From Amycolatopsis circi (lineage in GTDB: Bacteria; Actinomycetota; Actinomycetes; Mycobacteriales; Pseudonocardiaceae), in contig NZ_PQIA01000003.1 in assembly GCF_003385235.1 (NCBI RefSeq), positions 45,077-109,076 on the forward strand: DNA of 64,000 bases, in the 5' to 3' direction. Positions 26,910-34,903 of this stretch are shown one piece after another (position 1 is the first letter of the stretch; every line of letters begins with the position of its first letter). The notes beneath the pieces are model-generated. The model was not told the origin of the DNA. It saw nothing but the letters and a program-made list of their open reading frames with translations, and did not search any database. The translations under genes and the position numbers were made by a program.

Positions 26910-27664
26910 GCCTTCGGCCCGCCCGCCACGTAGAGCACCTGGCCGGAGACGAATCCTGCGCCTTCACTGGCGAAGAAGGAGACCGCGTGCGCGACGTCGG
27001 CGGGCAGACCGCCGCGGGCGACCGGGATGTCCTTGACCACGGCGGTCCGGAAGTCGTCGAAGGAGACGCCCATCCGCTCGGCGGTGGCCTTGGTCATCTC
27101 CGTCTCGATGAAGCCGGGTGCGATCGCGTTGGCGGTGACGCCGAACTTGCCCAGTTCCAGGGCGAGGGTCTTGGTGAAGCCCTGCAGACCGGCTTTGGCC
27201 GCCGCGTAGTTGGCCTGGCCCCGGTTGCCGAGCGCCGAAGTGCTGGACAGGTTCACGATGCGTCCCCAGCCGGCCTTCGTCATGAACCCTTGGACCGCCC
27301 GGCTCATCAGGAAGGATCCGCGCAGGTGGACGCCCATCACGGCGTCCCAGTCCGCAGCCGTCATCTTGAACAGCAGATTGTCGCGGAGGATCCCGGCGTT
27401 GTTGACCAGCACGGCCGGGTCGCCGAGTTCAGCGGCGACACGGGCGACGGCGGCCTCGACCGCTTCCTCATTGGAGACGTCGACGCCGACAGCGAGCGCG
27501 GTGCCGCCTGCTTCGGCGATCCGGGCGACTACGGCCGCGCACGCCGCCTCGTCCAAGTCGAGTACGGCGACCGCGAATCCGTCCGCGGCAAGGCGTTCGG
27601 CGACACCGGCACCGATGCCTCGGGCAGCGCCGGTGACGATGGCGGTACGGCGGGTGGTGGTCAT
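26906..27664 (-). CDS. short-chain dehydrogenase/reductase 2 (FabG-like)
   Basis: The protein has 252 residues. AIVTGAARGIGAGVAERLA binds the cofactor, NNAGILRDNLLFKM and NLSSTSALGNRGQANYAAAKAG give the catalytic Ser-Tyr-Lys, and the end FVSGQVLYVAGGPKA is typical. The (3R)-hydroxyacyl-CoA dehydrogenase role following MaoC is the simplest reading. A hairpin lies just upstream between it and the second SDR of the operon. Confidence 0.8.
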   Translation of the reverse strand: MTTTRRTAIVTGAARGIGAGVAERLAADGFAVAVLDLDEAACAAVVARIAEAGGTALAVGVDVSNEEAVEAAVARVAAELGDPAVLVNNAGILRDNLLFKMTAADWDAVMGVHLRGSFLMSRAVQGFMTKAGWGRIVNLSSTSALGNRGQANYAAAKAGLQGFTKTLALELGKFGVTANAIAPGFIETEMTKATAERMGVSFDDFRTAVVKDIPVARGGLPADVAHAVSFFASEGAGFVSGQVLYVAGGPKA

Positions 27665-27691
27665 GCATGACTCCTGTCGATGGTGGTGGCC

Positions 27692-27745
27692 GGGTCTCGT
27701 GAGTGGCTATGCCGGTTCTAACCGGCGCCGCCACTCACGAGACCC
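27692..27745. terminator. double hairpin (cruciform-like) between the two SDR genes
   Basis: GGGTCTCGTGAGTGGC (27692-27707) pairs perfectly with 27730-27745. Inside it GCCGGTT (27711-27717) pairs with AACCGGC (27720-27726). It may attenuate transcription within the operon, giving more of the thiolase and first SDR than of the downstream genes. Confidence 0.65.
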
Positions 27746-27748
27746 CCG

Positions 27749-28504
27749 CTATTCGCCCGCGGTGAGGCTGACGCCGCCGTCGATGACGACGGTCTGCCCG
27801 GTCATCCAGGCAGCGTCCGGCGAGAGCAGGAACGCGACCGCTCCGCCGATGTCCTCGGTCTCGCCGAGCCGTTTCAACGGATAGGCCCGCGCGGCTTCCT
27901 CCTCGCGTCCTTCATAGAGCGCGGTGGCGAACTTCGTCTTCACGACCGCGGGAGCGACCCCGTTGACGCGAATGCCGGGCCCGAGTTCCACCGCGAGCAA
28001 TTCCGTCAGGGAATTCAGCATCGCTTTGGTGGCCCCATAAAAGCCGATGTTCGGGGCCGTCCGGACGCTGGAGAGCGACGAGACGTTGACGATGGCGCCG
28101 CCGTGTTCGCGCATCCAGGAGCGGTACGCGTGCTGCACCCAGGAAACGGCGGCGACGCAGTTGACTTCGACGATCTTGCGCGCCACAGCGAGGTCAAGGT
28201 CGACCAGCGGCCCGTAGGCCGGGTTGATCCCGGTGTTGTTGACCAGGAAGTCGACGCTGCCGAAGGTGTCGATCGCCTGCCGGACCGTGTCCGCCTGATG
28301 CTCGGCGTCGTCCGCCTTGCCCGCGACCGCCAGTGCCGTTTCCGGGCCGCCGAGGCGCGCGACCGCTTCGTCCAATGCTTCCTGCTTGCGGGCGGTGATG
28401 ACCACTCGCGCACCGTCGGCGACCAGTCGTTCGGCGACGGCGAGCCCGATGCCGCGGCTGGCCCCGGTGACGATCGCGGTCTTGCCCGCGAACCGGCCGG
28501 TCAC
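27749..28504 (-). CDS. short-chain dehydrogenase/reductase 3
   Basis: The protein has 251 residues and a GTG start within the GTGA overlap with the thiolase stop. TAIVTGASRGIGLAVAERLV, NNTGINPAYGPL (NNAG variant with Thr), NVSSLSSV and FYGATKAML provide cofactor binding and the Ser-Tyr-Lys set. The end TVVIDGGVSLTAGE is canonical. It is likely a hydroxyacyl-CoA dehydrogenase or related oxidoreductase feeding the thiolase encoded just upstream. Confidence 0.8.
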   Translation of the reverse strand: MTGRFAGKTAIVTGASRGIGLAVAERLVADGARVVITARKQEALDEAVARLGGPETALAVAGKADDAEHQADTVRQAIDTFGSVDFLVNNTGINPAYGPLVDLDLAVARKIVEVNCVAAVSWVQHAYRSWMREHGGAIVNVSSLSSVRTAPNIGFYGATKAMLNSLTELLAVELGPGIRVNGVAPAVVKTKFATALYEGREEEAARAYPLKRLGETEDIGGAVAFLLSPDAAWMTGQTVVIDGGVSLTAGE

Positions 28505-29718
28505 GACAGCCGCTCCAGCACCATCGCCATGCCCATGCCGCCGCCGACACACATCGACTCGACGCCGAACTGCTTGTCGTGCCACTGCAGGGAGTTGATC
28601 AGGGTCGCGGTGATCCGGGCACCGGTCATGCCGAACGGGTGGCCGACGGCGATCGCGCCGCCGTTGACGTTCAGCTTCTCCAGCGGGATGCCCAGCTGCT
28701 GCGCCGAACCGAGCGACTGCACGGCGAACGCTTCGTTGATCTCGACCAGATCGATGTCGCTGAGAGCCAGACCGGCGTTCTTCAGCGCCGCCGGGACCGC
28801 CTCGACCGGGCCCAGCCCCATGATCTCCGGCGAGAGCGCGGTGACCGCAGTGGAGACGATCCGGGCCAGCGGCGTGAGGCCGAGTTCCTTCGCGCGGGTG
28901 TCGCTCATGACCACCAGCGCGGCCGCACCGTCGTTGAGCGGGCACGCATTCCCGGCCGTCACCGTCCCATCCGGACGGAACACCGGCTTGAGCTGACTGA
29001 CGCCCTCGAGAGTCGTGCCCGGCCGCGGGCCGTCGTCGGCGGTGACGACCGTGCCGTCCGGCGTCGTCACCGGCGTGATCTCGCGAGCCCAGAAGCCCTC
29101 TTCGATCCGTTGCACGGCAAGGTTTTGGCTGCGGACGCCGAAGGCGTCCTGTTCCTCGCGGGACATGCCGAGCACCTGGGCGACGTTCTCGGCGGTCTGC
29201 CCCATCGCGACGTAGAGGTCCGGCAGCTCCCCGGACTCACGCGGGTTAGTCCACGCTTCCGCACCGCCAGCGGCGCGCTTCTCGGTGCGCGCCTGGGCGT
29301 CGGCGAAGGCCGGGCTCTGCGCGTCGGCGATGTCGGCCGTGCCGTTGACGTAGCGGCTGACCGTCTCGACCCCGGCGGAGAGATAGGCGTCGCCTTCCCC
29401 GGCTTTGATCGCGTGGAAGGCCATCCGGGTGGTCTGCAGGCTGCTTGAGCAGTAACGGTTCACGGTCACGCCGGGCAGGTGGTCCAATCCGGACAGGACG
29501 GCGACCGCCCGGCCCAGGTTGTTGCCGGACTCGCCGGCCGGCTGCCCGCAGCCCAGGATCAGGTCGGCGACGTCGCGCGGGTCCAGCTCGGGCACCTTCC
29601 CGAGCACCGCCTGCACCATCTGGACAGCGAGGTCGTCGGGCCGGATCTCCTTGAGCGATCCCTTGCCCGCCCGGCCGATCGGGGAGCGGGCGGTGGCGAC
29701 GATGACTGCTTCGGGCAT
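28501..29718 (-). CDS. acetyl-CoA acetyltransferase (thiolase)
   Basis: The protein has 405 residues. The acyl-carrying cysteine is Cys90 in NRYCSSSL, the general-base histidine His360 in AVGHPFGMTG and the second cysteine Cys390 in CVGGGMGMA. EINEAFAVQ is also present. It cleaves a 3-ketoacyl-CoA to acetyl- or propionyl-CoA and a shortened acyl-CoA. As first gene of the leftward operon it has a promoter with a shared activator box, a good -10 and a TetR-type operator directly downstream of the -10. Degradative rather than biosynthetic thiolase is inferred from the dehydrogenases in the operon. Confidence 0.9.
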   Translation of the reverse strand: MPEAVIVATARSPIGRAGKGSLKEIRPDDLAVQMVQAVLGKVPELDPRDVADLILGCGQPAGESGNNLGRAVAVLSGLDHLPGVTVNRYCSSSLQTTRMAFHAIKAGEGDAYLSAGVETVSRYVNGTADIADAQSPAFADAQARTEKRAAGGAEAWTNPRESGELPDLYVAMGQTAENVAQVLGMSREEQDAFGVRSQNLAVQRIEEGFWAREITPVTTPDGTVVTADDGPRPGTTLEGVSQLKPVFRPDGTVTAGNACPLNDGAAALVVMSDTRAKELGLTPLARIVSTAVTALSPEIMGLGPVEAVPAALKNAGLALSDIDLVEINEAFAVQSLGSAQQLGIPLEKLNVNGGAIAVGHPFGMTGARITATLINSLQWHDKQFGVESMCVGGGMGMAMVLERLS

Positions 29719-29736
29719 GTGCTCTCCTGGTTTGAC

Positions 29737-29750
29737 TAAGCGCTCGCTTA
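29737..29750. promoter_or_regulatory. TetR-type operator
   Basis: TAAGCGCTCGCTTA is an inverted repeat (TAAGCG/CGCTTA, 2-base centre) in the 128-bp gap between the divergent thiolase and TetR genes. It covers the predicted transcription start of the thiolase operon, ideal for repression, presumably by the adjacent TetR protein. Confidence 0.7.
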
Positions 29751-29754
29751 TGCC

Positions 29755-29816
29755 AAGCTAGGCCGCACCGCCGCGCTTCCCGCGGCGCACCCGCGACGTC
29801 GCACCCGGCTGGGGGA
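29755..29816 (-). promoter_or_regulatory. shared activator box and -10 for the thiolase operon
   Basis: On the minus strand TCCCCCAGCCGGGT is at 29816-29803 and the -10 TAGCTT at 29760-29755, 43 nt later. The TetR operator follows directly, so activation and repression meet at one promoter. Confidence 0.65.
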
Positions 29817-29846
29817 TGCCCCGGCGGCCCGACGAGAGGACCACCC

Positions 29847-30446
29847 GTGCCGGACACTCCAGAGCACCCCCGAGACACTCGCTCCCTCCTCCACGAAGCG
29901 GCGGTGAAAGCGTTCGCGGACAAGGGTTTCCACGGCACCACCACGCGCGACATCGCCGCCGCGGCCGGAAAGAGCCCAGCAGTGCTGTACGTGCACCACA
30001 AATCGAAAGAAGAGCTGCTGTACCAAATCTCGAAGGACGGACACGAAACCACGCTCCGCCTCGTCCGGACGGCGATCGCAACCACCGCCGATCCGGCCGA
30101 AGCGCTGCACCGGGCCATGCACGACTTCGCCTTGCACCACGCGAGCAGCCCGACGGGCGCGCGCATCGTCAACTACGAACTCGCCGCTCTCGCGCCCGAG
30201 CACCTCACCGAGATCCGCGGCATCCGGCGCGCGATCGACGACGAGATGCGCCGGCTTGTCGCCCGCGGTGTCGAGGCGGGCGCGTTCGACGTGCCCGACG
30301 TCGACCTCACCGCGGCCGCGATCCTCTCGCTCGGCATCGATCTCGTGCGCTGGTACCGCGACGGCGGCCGCTGGACCCCGGAACAGATCGCCGACCGGTA
30401 TGCCGGCCTGGCGCTGCGCCTGGCCGGCGGAGCGCCTCGGACCTGA
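29847..30446 (+). CDS. TetR-family transcriptional regulator
   Basis: The protein has 199 residues, a GTG start and GAGAGGA as ribosome site. The N-terminal helix-turn-helix KGFHGTTTRDIAAAAGKSPA with LYVHHKSKEELLY is the TetR signature. The C-terminal ligand domain is typical of regulators of acyl-CoA degradation, with an acyl-CoA as the usual inducer. It is divergent from the thiolase operon and probably binds the TAAGCG/CGCTTA operator between them, repressing the operon until an acyl-CoA appears. Confidence 0.85.
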   Translation: MPDTPEHPRDTRSLLHEAAVKAFADKGFHGTTTRDIAAAAGKSPAVLYVHHKSKEELLYQISKDGHETTLRLVRTAIATTADPAEALHRAMHDFALHHASSPTGARIVNYELAALAPEHLTEIRGIRRAIDDEMRRLVARGVEAGAFDVPDVDLTAAAILSLGIDLVRWYRDGGRWTPEQIADRYAGLALRLAGGAPRT

Positions 30447-30465
30447 TCGCCGGCCCGGCTGCGCA

Positions 30466-30526
30466 TCCCCCGGCCAGGCACTCCTTGAGAGACGAAAGCC
30501 CGGCCGCGCATCGGGTCGCCCAGGGT
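30466..30526 (+). promoter_or_regulatory. shared activator box and -10 for the aldehyde dehydrogenase
   Basis: TCCCCCGGCCAGGC is at 30466-30479 (one base off consensus) and the -10 CAGGGT at 30521-30526, 42 nt later. A leader of about 32 nt precedes the GTG at 30565. Confidence 0.55.
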
Positions 30527-30564
30527 GGACGCCACGCGCCCGGCGATCGAGAAAGAAGGATGAC

Positions 30565-31938
30565 GTGAGCACCTACGCCGTTGTCGACCCCACCAGCGGG
30601 AAGACCCTCAAGGAGTACGCCGCGCTGTCGGACGGCGAGCTGGCCGCGAAGCTCGACCGCGCCGAGTCCGCCTACCGCCAGTGGCAGCGTTCGTCGTCGG
30701 TCTCCGACCGGGCGGCGCTGCTCGGCAAAGCGGCCGCGCTGTTCGCCGAGCGCCGGGACGAGCTGGCGCTCGTCATCAGCCGGGAAATGGGCAAGCCGAC
30801 CAACCAGGGCGTCCTGGAAGTCGACTTCGCCGCCGCCATCTTCGAGTACTACGCCGAGCACGCCGCGGAATTCCTCGCCGACGAGCCGGTCCCGCTTCAG
30901 TGGGGCGAAGGCACCGCGGTGATCCGGCGGCAGCCCGTCGGCATTCTGCTCGGCGTCATGCCGTGGAACTACCCCTACTACCAGGTCGCCCGCTTCGCCG
31001 CGCCGAACCTGATGGCCGGCAACACGATTCTGCTCAAGCACGCGTCCCAGTGCCCGGAGTCGGCGGCCGCGATCGAGCAGCTGTTGCTGGACGCCGGTTT
31101 TCCGGCCGGCGCCTACGAGAACGTCTACGCCACCTACGCCCAGATCGACTCGATCATCGCCGACCCCCGGGTCGCCGGAGTGTCGGTCACCGGTTCGGAG
31201 AAGGCCGGCGCGCACGTCGCGGCGACCGCCGGTCGGCACCTCAAGAAGGCGGTCCTCGAACTCGGCGGCTCGGACCCGTTCCTCCTGCTGAGCACCGACG
31301 ATCTCGACACCGCGGTGGAATCCGCGCTGGGCGCCCGGTTCTACGACAACGCGGGCCAAGCGTGCAACGGCGCGAAGCGCTGGATCGTCATGGACGATCT
31401 CTACGACGCGTTCCTCGCGAAGGTGACCGCGACGCTGGCCCAGCTCGAACCCGCTTCACCGACCGCCGAGGACACAGTGCTCGGTCCGGTCTCCTCGGTC
31501 GGTGCCGCGGAGGGGCTCGAGGAGCAACTGCGCCGCGCCGTCGACGGAGGAGCGCGGGTCGCGTTGGGCGGTACGCGGGACGGGGCTTTCTTCGCTCCCA
31601 CTGTCCTGGTCGACATCGACGCTGGGAACGCGGCGGCCAAAGAGGAGTTCTTCGGGCCCTTCGCGAATGTGTACCGCGTGCACTCGGAAGAGGAAGCGAT
31701 CGCGGTCGCGAACGACACTCCGTTCGGGCTCGGCTCCTACGTGTTCAGCACCGATCCGGAGCAGGCGCAGCGGGTCGCGGACCAGCTCGAAGCCGGAATG
31801 GTTTACGTCAATCTCGTCGGAGCCGAGGAACCCGGCCTGCCGTTCGGCGGCGTGAAGCTGTCCGGGTTCGGGCGCGAACTCGGCCGGCTCGGCGCGGAAG
31901 AGTTCGTCAATCGCAAGCTCATCCGGACCGCGGGCTGA
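30565..31938 (+). CDS. NAD(P)-dependent aldehyde dehydrogenase (succinate-semialdehyde dehydrogenase-like)
   Basis: The protein has 457 residues. The GTG start follows AAGAAGGA. PWNYPYYQ, VTGSEKAG and LELGGSDPF (Glu232) bind cofactor and activate water, and Cys267 in NAGQACNGAKR is the nucleophile. The length and the GQACNGAKR motif resemble the short succinate-semialdehyde dehydrogenases (Sad/GabD2 type). It oxidises an aldehyde to an acid, and in this setting it could take aldehydes made by the amine oxidases, the aminotransferase or the alcohol dehydrogenase at 41731. A shared hairpin ends it and the convergent P450 operon. Confidence 0.85.
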   Translation: MSTYAVVDPTSGKTLKEYAALSDGELAAKLDRAESAYRQWQRSSSVSDRAALLGKAAALFAERRDELALVISREMGKPTNQGVLEVDFAAAIFEYYAEHAAEFLADEPVPLQWGEGTAVIRRQPVGILLGVMPWNYPYYQVARFAAPNLMAGNTILLKHASQCPESAAAIEQLLLDAGFPAGAYENVYATYAQIDSIIADPRVAGVSVTGSEKAGAHVAATAGRHLKKAVLELGGSDPFLLLSTDDLDTAVESALGARFYDNAGQACNGAKRWIVMDDLYDAFLAKVTATLAQLEPASPTAEDTVLGPVSSVGAAEGLEEQLRRAVDGGARVALGGTRDGAFFAPTVLVDIDAGNAAAKEEFFGPFANVYRVHSEEEAIAVANDTPFGLGSYVFSTDPEQAQRVADQLEAGMVYVNLVGAEEPGLPFGGVKLSGFGRELGRLGAEEFVNRKLIRTAG

Positions 31939-31957
31939 AGAACCGGTTGAAACACAG

Positions 31958-31992
31958 CACCGCCGCTGCTCGTTCGCCGGGCAGCGGCGGTG
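31958..31992. terminator. bidirectional terminator hairpin
   Basis: CACCGCCGCTGC (31958-31969) and GCAGCGGCGGTG (31981-31992) pair perfectly around an 11-base loop between the convergent aldehyde dehydrogenase and P450 genes. Confidence 0.75.
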
Positions 31993-32001
31993 TTGCGTGC
32001 G

Positions 32002-33240
32002 TCAGCCGACCCGCGGGCCGAGCCGGACCGGCAATGCCTTGACCTGATTGACGAAGAACGACTCGGCGTGCGGCGCGTCGCCGACGATCTCCATCTCCGG
32101 GTAGCGTTTCAGCGTCTCCTCGAGCATCAGCCGCAGTTCCAGTCGCGCCAACGCGTTGCCGAGGCAGAAATGCCTGCCTCCGGCCCCGAACGCCTGGTGC
32201 TCCGGGTTCCGGGTCACGTCGAAGCGATCCGGGTCCTCGTAACGGTCTTCGTCGCGGTTCGACGACGGATACCACATCACGACTTTGTCGTTTTCTTTAA
32301 TCAGCTGGCCGCGGATCTCGACGTCTTTCGTCGCGGTGCGGCGCATCATCGAGAACGCTGGGAACATCCGCAACGCCTCCTCGACCACGCTCGGGACGAG
32401 AGACGGATCGTCGAGCACTTTCCGGCGTTCGCCAGGGTTTTCGATCAGCGCCTTGACCGCGCTCACGTACGTCGCCATCGTGCTGTCGTTGCCCGCCCCG
32501 ATCAGCAGCAACGTGCCGTACATGATCTCCTCGGCCGAAAGCGTCTCGCCCTCGATCTCCGCGTGGACGAGGACGCTGATCAGATCGTCCGTCGGATGCG
32601 CCCGGCGCGCCTCGATCATCTCGGAGACCTCCGACATCAGCGTCGGCAGCAGCTCGTTGACGTATGCGTCGATCCCGCCGGGGTTCAGGTCCGGGTCGTC
32701 GCGCCCCATGTACCGCTTCATGTAACCGGCCCACTTGACATCCTCGGATTCAGGAATGCCGAGGAGCCGGTGGATCACCCGCGCCACGATCGGCTGGGAA
32801 ACCGCGCTCACCAGGTCGCAGGTCTCCTCGCCGTCGAGGCGGTCGAGCACGGACACGACGATCGCCCGGATCCATTCCTCGTGTTCGGCGATCTTCTGCG
32901 CGGTGAAGCCCTTGAGGAAAAGCTGCTTGATCCGGTCGTGCTTGGGCGGGTCCATGCCGATGAACTCGGCCCGCGCGAACTCCAGCGGGATCTGGTGGTT
33001 GGTGATGTCGATCCCTTGGCGCTCCGAGGAGAACGTCTTCCAGTCCCGGCTCACCGCGGCGATGTCGTCCGCCTTGGTCAGCGACCAGAAACCCTCTTCC
33101 TCGGGCAGGACCGGGATGTCCGGCGACCAGTGCACCGGGCACTTCGCCCGGAGGTCGGCGAAGGTCCCGTGCGGGGGACCGTCTGTCCACAAGCCGAATT
33201 CGGCCAGGGTCAGGTTTTCCGGAATTCCGTCCGTGCCCAT
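32002..33240 (-). CDS. cytochrome P450 monooxygenase 1
   Basis: The protein has 412 residues. Heme-binding FGAGGRHFCLGNALAR holds Cys359, the I-helix reads LIGAGNDSTMATY and EEALR is the ExxR motif. It is a soluble bacterial class I P450. The two genes upstream encode its ferredoxin reductase and ferredoxin, so the whole electron chain is in one operon. It is about 60% identical by eye to the second P450 at 39358. It hydroxylates a substrate with O2; the resemblance to other catabolic actinobacterial P450s and the adjacent beta-oxidation genes suggest side-chain activation. Confidence 0.9.
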   Translation of the reverse strand: MGTDGIPENLTLAEFGLWTDGPPHGTFADLRAKCPVHWSPDIPVLPEEEGFWSLTKADDIAAVSRDWKTFSSERQGIDITNHQIPLEFARAEFIGMDPPKHDRIKQLFLKGFTAQKIAEHEEWIRAIVVSVLDRLDGEETCDLVSAVSQPIVARVIHRLLGIPESEDVKWAGYMKRYMGRDDPDLNPGGIDAYVNELLPTLMSEVSEMIEARRAHPTDDLISVLVHAEIEGETLSAEEIMYGTLLLIGAGNDSTMATYVSAVKALIENPGERRKVLDDPSLVPSVVEEALRMFPAFSMMRRTATKDVEIRGQLIKENDKVVMWYPSSNRDEDRYEDPDRFDVTRNPEHQAFGAGGRHFCLGNALARLELRLMLEETLKRYPEMEIVGDAPHAESFFVNQVKALPVRLGPRVG

Positions 33241-33267
33241 GGGTTTCTCCAGTTCCGTCGATGCCGG

Positions 33268-34443
33268 TCAAGTCGCGACGGCGTCCGCCCAGGACACGCC
33301 GTCCAGAATGGCCCGCTTGCCGAGCGCCAGCTGACGCGGCGCGTTCACGCAGAGCACCCCGCGGAGCCGGTCGCCGCGCCCGAACATCGCGACGAGCGAC
33401 TTCTCGTCCGCCTTCGTGATTTTCACCTGGTCGTCGCCGCTGACGTGGCCCACGAACTTGACCTTGGCCTCGAACTGGTCCGACCAGAAGTACGGGACCG
33501 GGGCGAACGGCTCGCTCTCGCCGAGCAGTGTCCGGGCCGCGTGCGCGCCCTGCTCGACGGCGTTCAGCCACTGCTCGACCCGCATCGTCTCGCCGAACAG
33601 CCGGTTCGGCCACTGCACGAGGTCGCCGGCCGCCACCACGTCCGGTGCGGTCGTCCTCAGCGTCTCGTCGCAGACCACGCCGTTCTCGACTTCGACGCCG
33701 CTGCCGTCGAGCCAGCCGGTTGCCGGCTGGACGCCGACACCCGCGACGATGAGGTCGGCCGCCAGCACCGTGCCGTCGGCCAGGCGGACCCGGTTCCCGT
33801 TCGGCGCGCTCTCGATCCGTTCGATTCCGGTGCCGCAGTGCAGGTTCACCCCGTGCCCGACATGGTGGTCCTGGAACCAGCGGCCGAGTTCCGCGCCGAG
33901 CACCCGGGTCAGCGGGACCGGCGCGATCTCCACGACCGAAACGTCCAGCCCCATCTTCCGGGCCGTGGCGGCGACTTCCAGCCCGATGAAGCCGGCACCG
34001 ATCACCACCAGATGACGGCCCGGCAGCAGGTGCTCGTGCAGTCTCAGCGAATCCGACAACGATCGCACCTCGTGGACGCCCGGCACGCCTTCGAGGACCG
34101 GCAGCGGCCGGGTCCGGGATCCGGTGGCGACGACCAAGCCGTCGTAAGACAGCTCCCGGCCGCCTTCGAGGAACACCGTTTTCCCGGCAGCGTCAAGGCC
34201 GACCGCCGCCGCGCCGAGCGAGACGCCGACGGCGTTCTCCTCATACCAGCTGGGCTCTTTGATCAGCAGGGCCGCGTGCTGCTGTCCCTCGCGCAATGCG
34301 TCCTTGGACAGCGGAGGACGGTCGTACGGCAGCACGTTCTCGGCGCTCACCAGCGTGATCTCGCCCTCGTGCCCGGCGCGCCGGAGCCCGTCGGCGGCGT
34401 TCACCGCCGCCACCGAGCCGCCGACCACGACGATGCGGTCCAT
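33268..34443 (-). CDS. ferredoxin reductase (NAD(P)H-dependent, FAD)
   Basis: The protein has 391 residues. The start MDRIVVVGGSVAAVNAADGLR shows a FAD-binding loop in which the usual GxGxxG is replaced by GGSVAA, as in this reductase group. The NADH site is VVIGAGFIGLEVAATARKMG. DVVAAGDLVQW is the second FAD contact. It is the putidaredoxin-reductase/BphA4 type and passes electrons from NAD(P)H to the ferredoxin encoded 5 bases upstream, then to the P450. An ORF start 14 codons further upstream overlaps the ferredoxin gene and is rejected. Confidence 0.85.
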   Translation of the reverse strand: MDRIVVVGGSVAAVNAADGLRRAGHEGEITLVSAENVLPYDRPPLSKDALREGQQHAALLIKEPSWYEENAVGVSLGAAAVGLDAAGKTVFLEGGRELSYDGLVVATGSRTRPLPVLEGVPGVHEVRSLSDSLRLHEHLLPGRHLVVIGAGFIGLEVAATARKMGLDVSVVEIAPVPLTRVLGAELGRWFQDHHVGHGVNLHCGTGIERIESAPNGNRVRLADGTVLAADLIVAGVGVQPATGWLDGSGVEVENGVVCDETLRTTAPDVVAAGDLVQWPNRLFGETMRVEQWLNAVEQGAHAARTLLGESEPFAPVPYFWSDQFEAKVKFVGHVSGDDQVKITKADEKSLVAMFGRGDRLRGVLCVNAPRQLALGKRAILDGVSWADAVAT

Positions 34444-34448
34444 CGCCG

Positions 34449-34652
34449 TCAGCCCTTCCCCAACGTGATGACGCCCTCGGGGCAAGACCGCACCGCGCGT
34501 TCAGCCTCGTCGAGGCGGTCGTCGGACGGGTGCGGTTCCAGAAGGACGGCCTGGCCGGATTCGTCGTCGATGTCGAAGAGATCCGGGCATTCCATCATGC
34601 AGCAAGCACAGCCCGTGCATCCTTCGAGGTCGATCGTGAGCGTCAGCGCCAT
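34449..34652 (-). CDS. ferredoxin of the P450 electron chain, with [4Fe-4S]-type cysteines
   Basis: The protein has 67 residues, MALTLTIDLEGCTGCACCMM then ECPDLFDIDD. Cysteines are at 12, 15, 17, 18, 22 and in the late SCPEG. Most P450-linked ferredoxins of this size have a non-Cys at the second position and hold a [3Fe-4S] cluster, but here Cys15 completes C-x2-C-x2-C, so a [4Fe-4S] cluster is possible. Cys17 and Cys22 are extra. It is the first gene of the leftward ferredoxin-reductase-P450 operon. The longer frame upstream lacks ferredoxin character. Confidence 0.85.
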   Translation of the reverse strand: MALTLTIDLEGCTGCACCMMECPDLFDIDDESGQAVLLEPHPSDDRLDEAERAVRSCPEGVITLGKG

Positions 34653-34690
34653 GATGTGCTCTCCTTGCGTTCCGGCGGACCTGGCCGGAA

Positions 34691-34752
34691 AGTGTGGAGC
34701 GTTCCCGGCGGGCGCCCGCGCCCGCGCGGGCAAAGAATGCCCGACCGGGGGT
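34691..34752 (-). promoter_or_regulatory. shared activator box and -10 for the P450 electron-chain operon
   Basis: On the minus strand ACCCCCGGTCGGGC is at 34752-34739 and the -10 CACACT at 34696-34691, 43 nt later. The first base of the box deviates. It is paired with the rightward box at 34782. Confidence 0.55.
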
Positions 34753-34781
34753 GTCCGTGCGCTCGGACCAGGCTCCGCTCA

Positions 34782-34843
34782 TCCCCCACCCGGGCACGAG
34801 CACGCGCGACGGCCGCCAAGCAACCGGGACCGCTGCCTAGATT
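34782..34843 (+). promoter_or_regulatory. shared activator box and -10 for acyl-CoA dehydrogenase D
   Basis: TCCCCCACCCGGGC is at 34782-34795 and the -10 TAGATT, inside CCTAGATTC, at 34838-34843, 43 nt later. The same CCTAGATTC occurs at the alcohol dehydrogenase promoter. Confidence 0.65.
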
Positions 34844-34903
34844 CCCGGACGCCGCGGGCGCGCCGCCGGCCGCGCCGGACTCCCCCGAACAAGCTGAGGT
34901 TCC

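Noticed and set aside
25432..26967. A 511-residue fusion of MaoC region and phosphotransferase
   Set aside because: The first 170 residues are an out-of-frame reading of the MaoC gene; the phosphotransferase has its own ATG at 26457.
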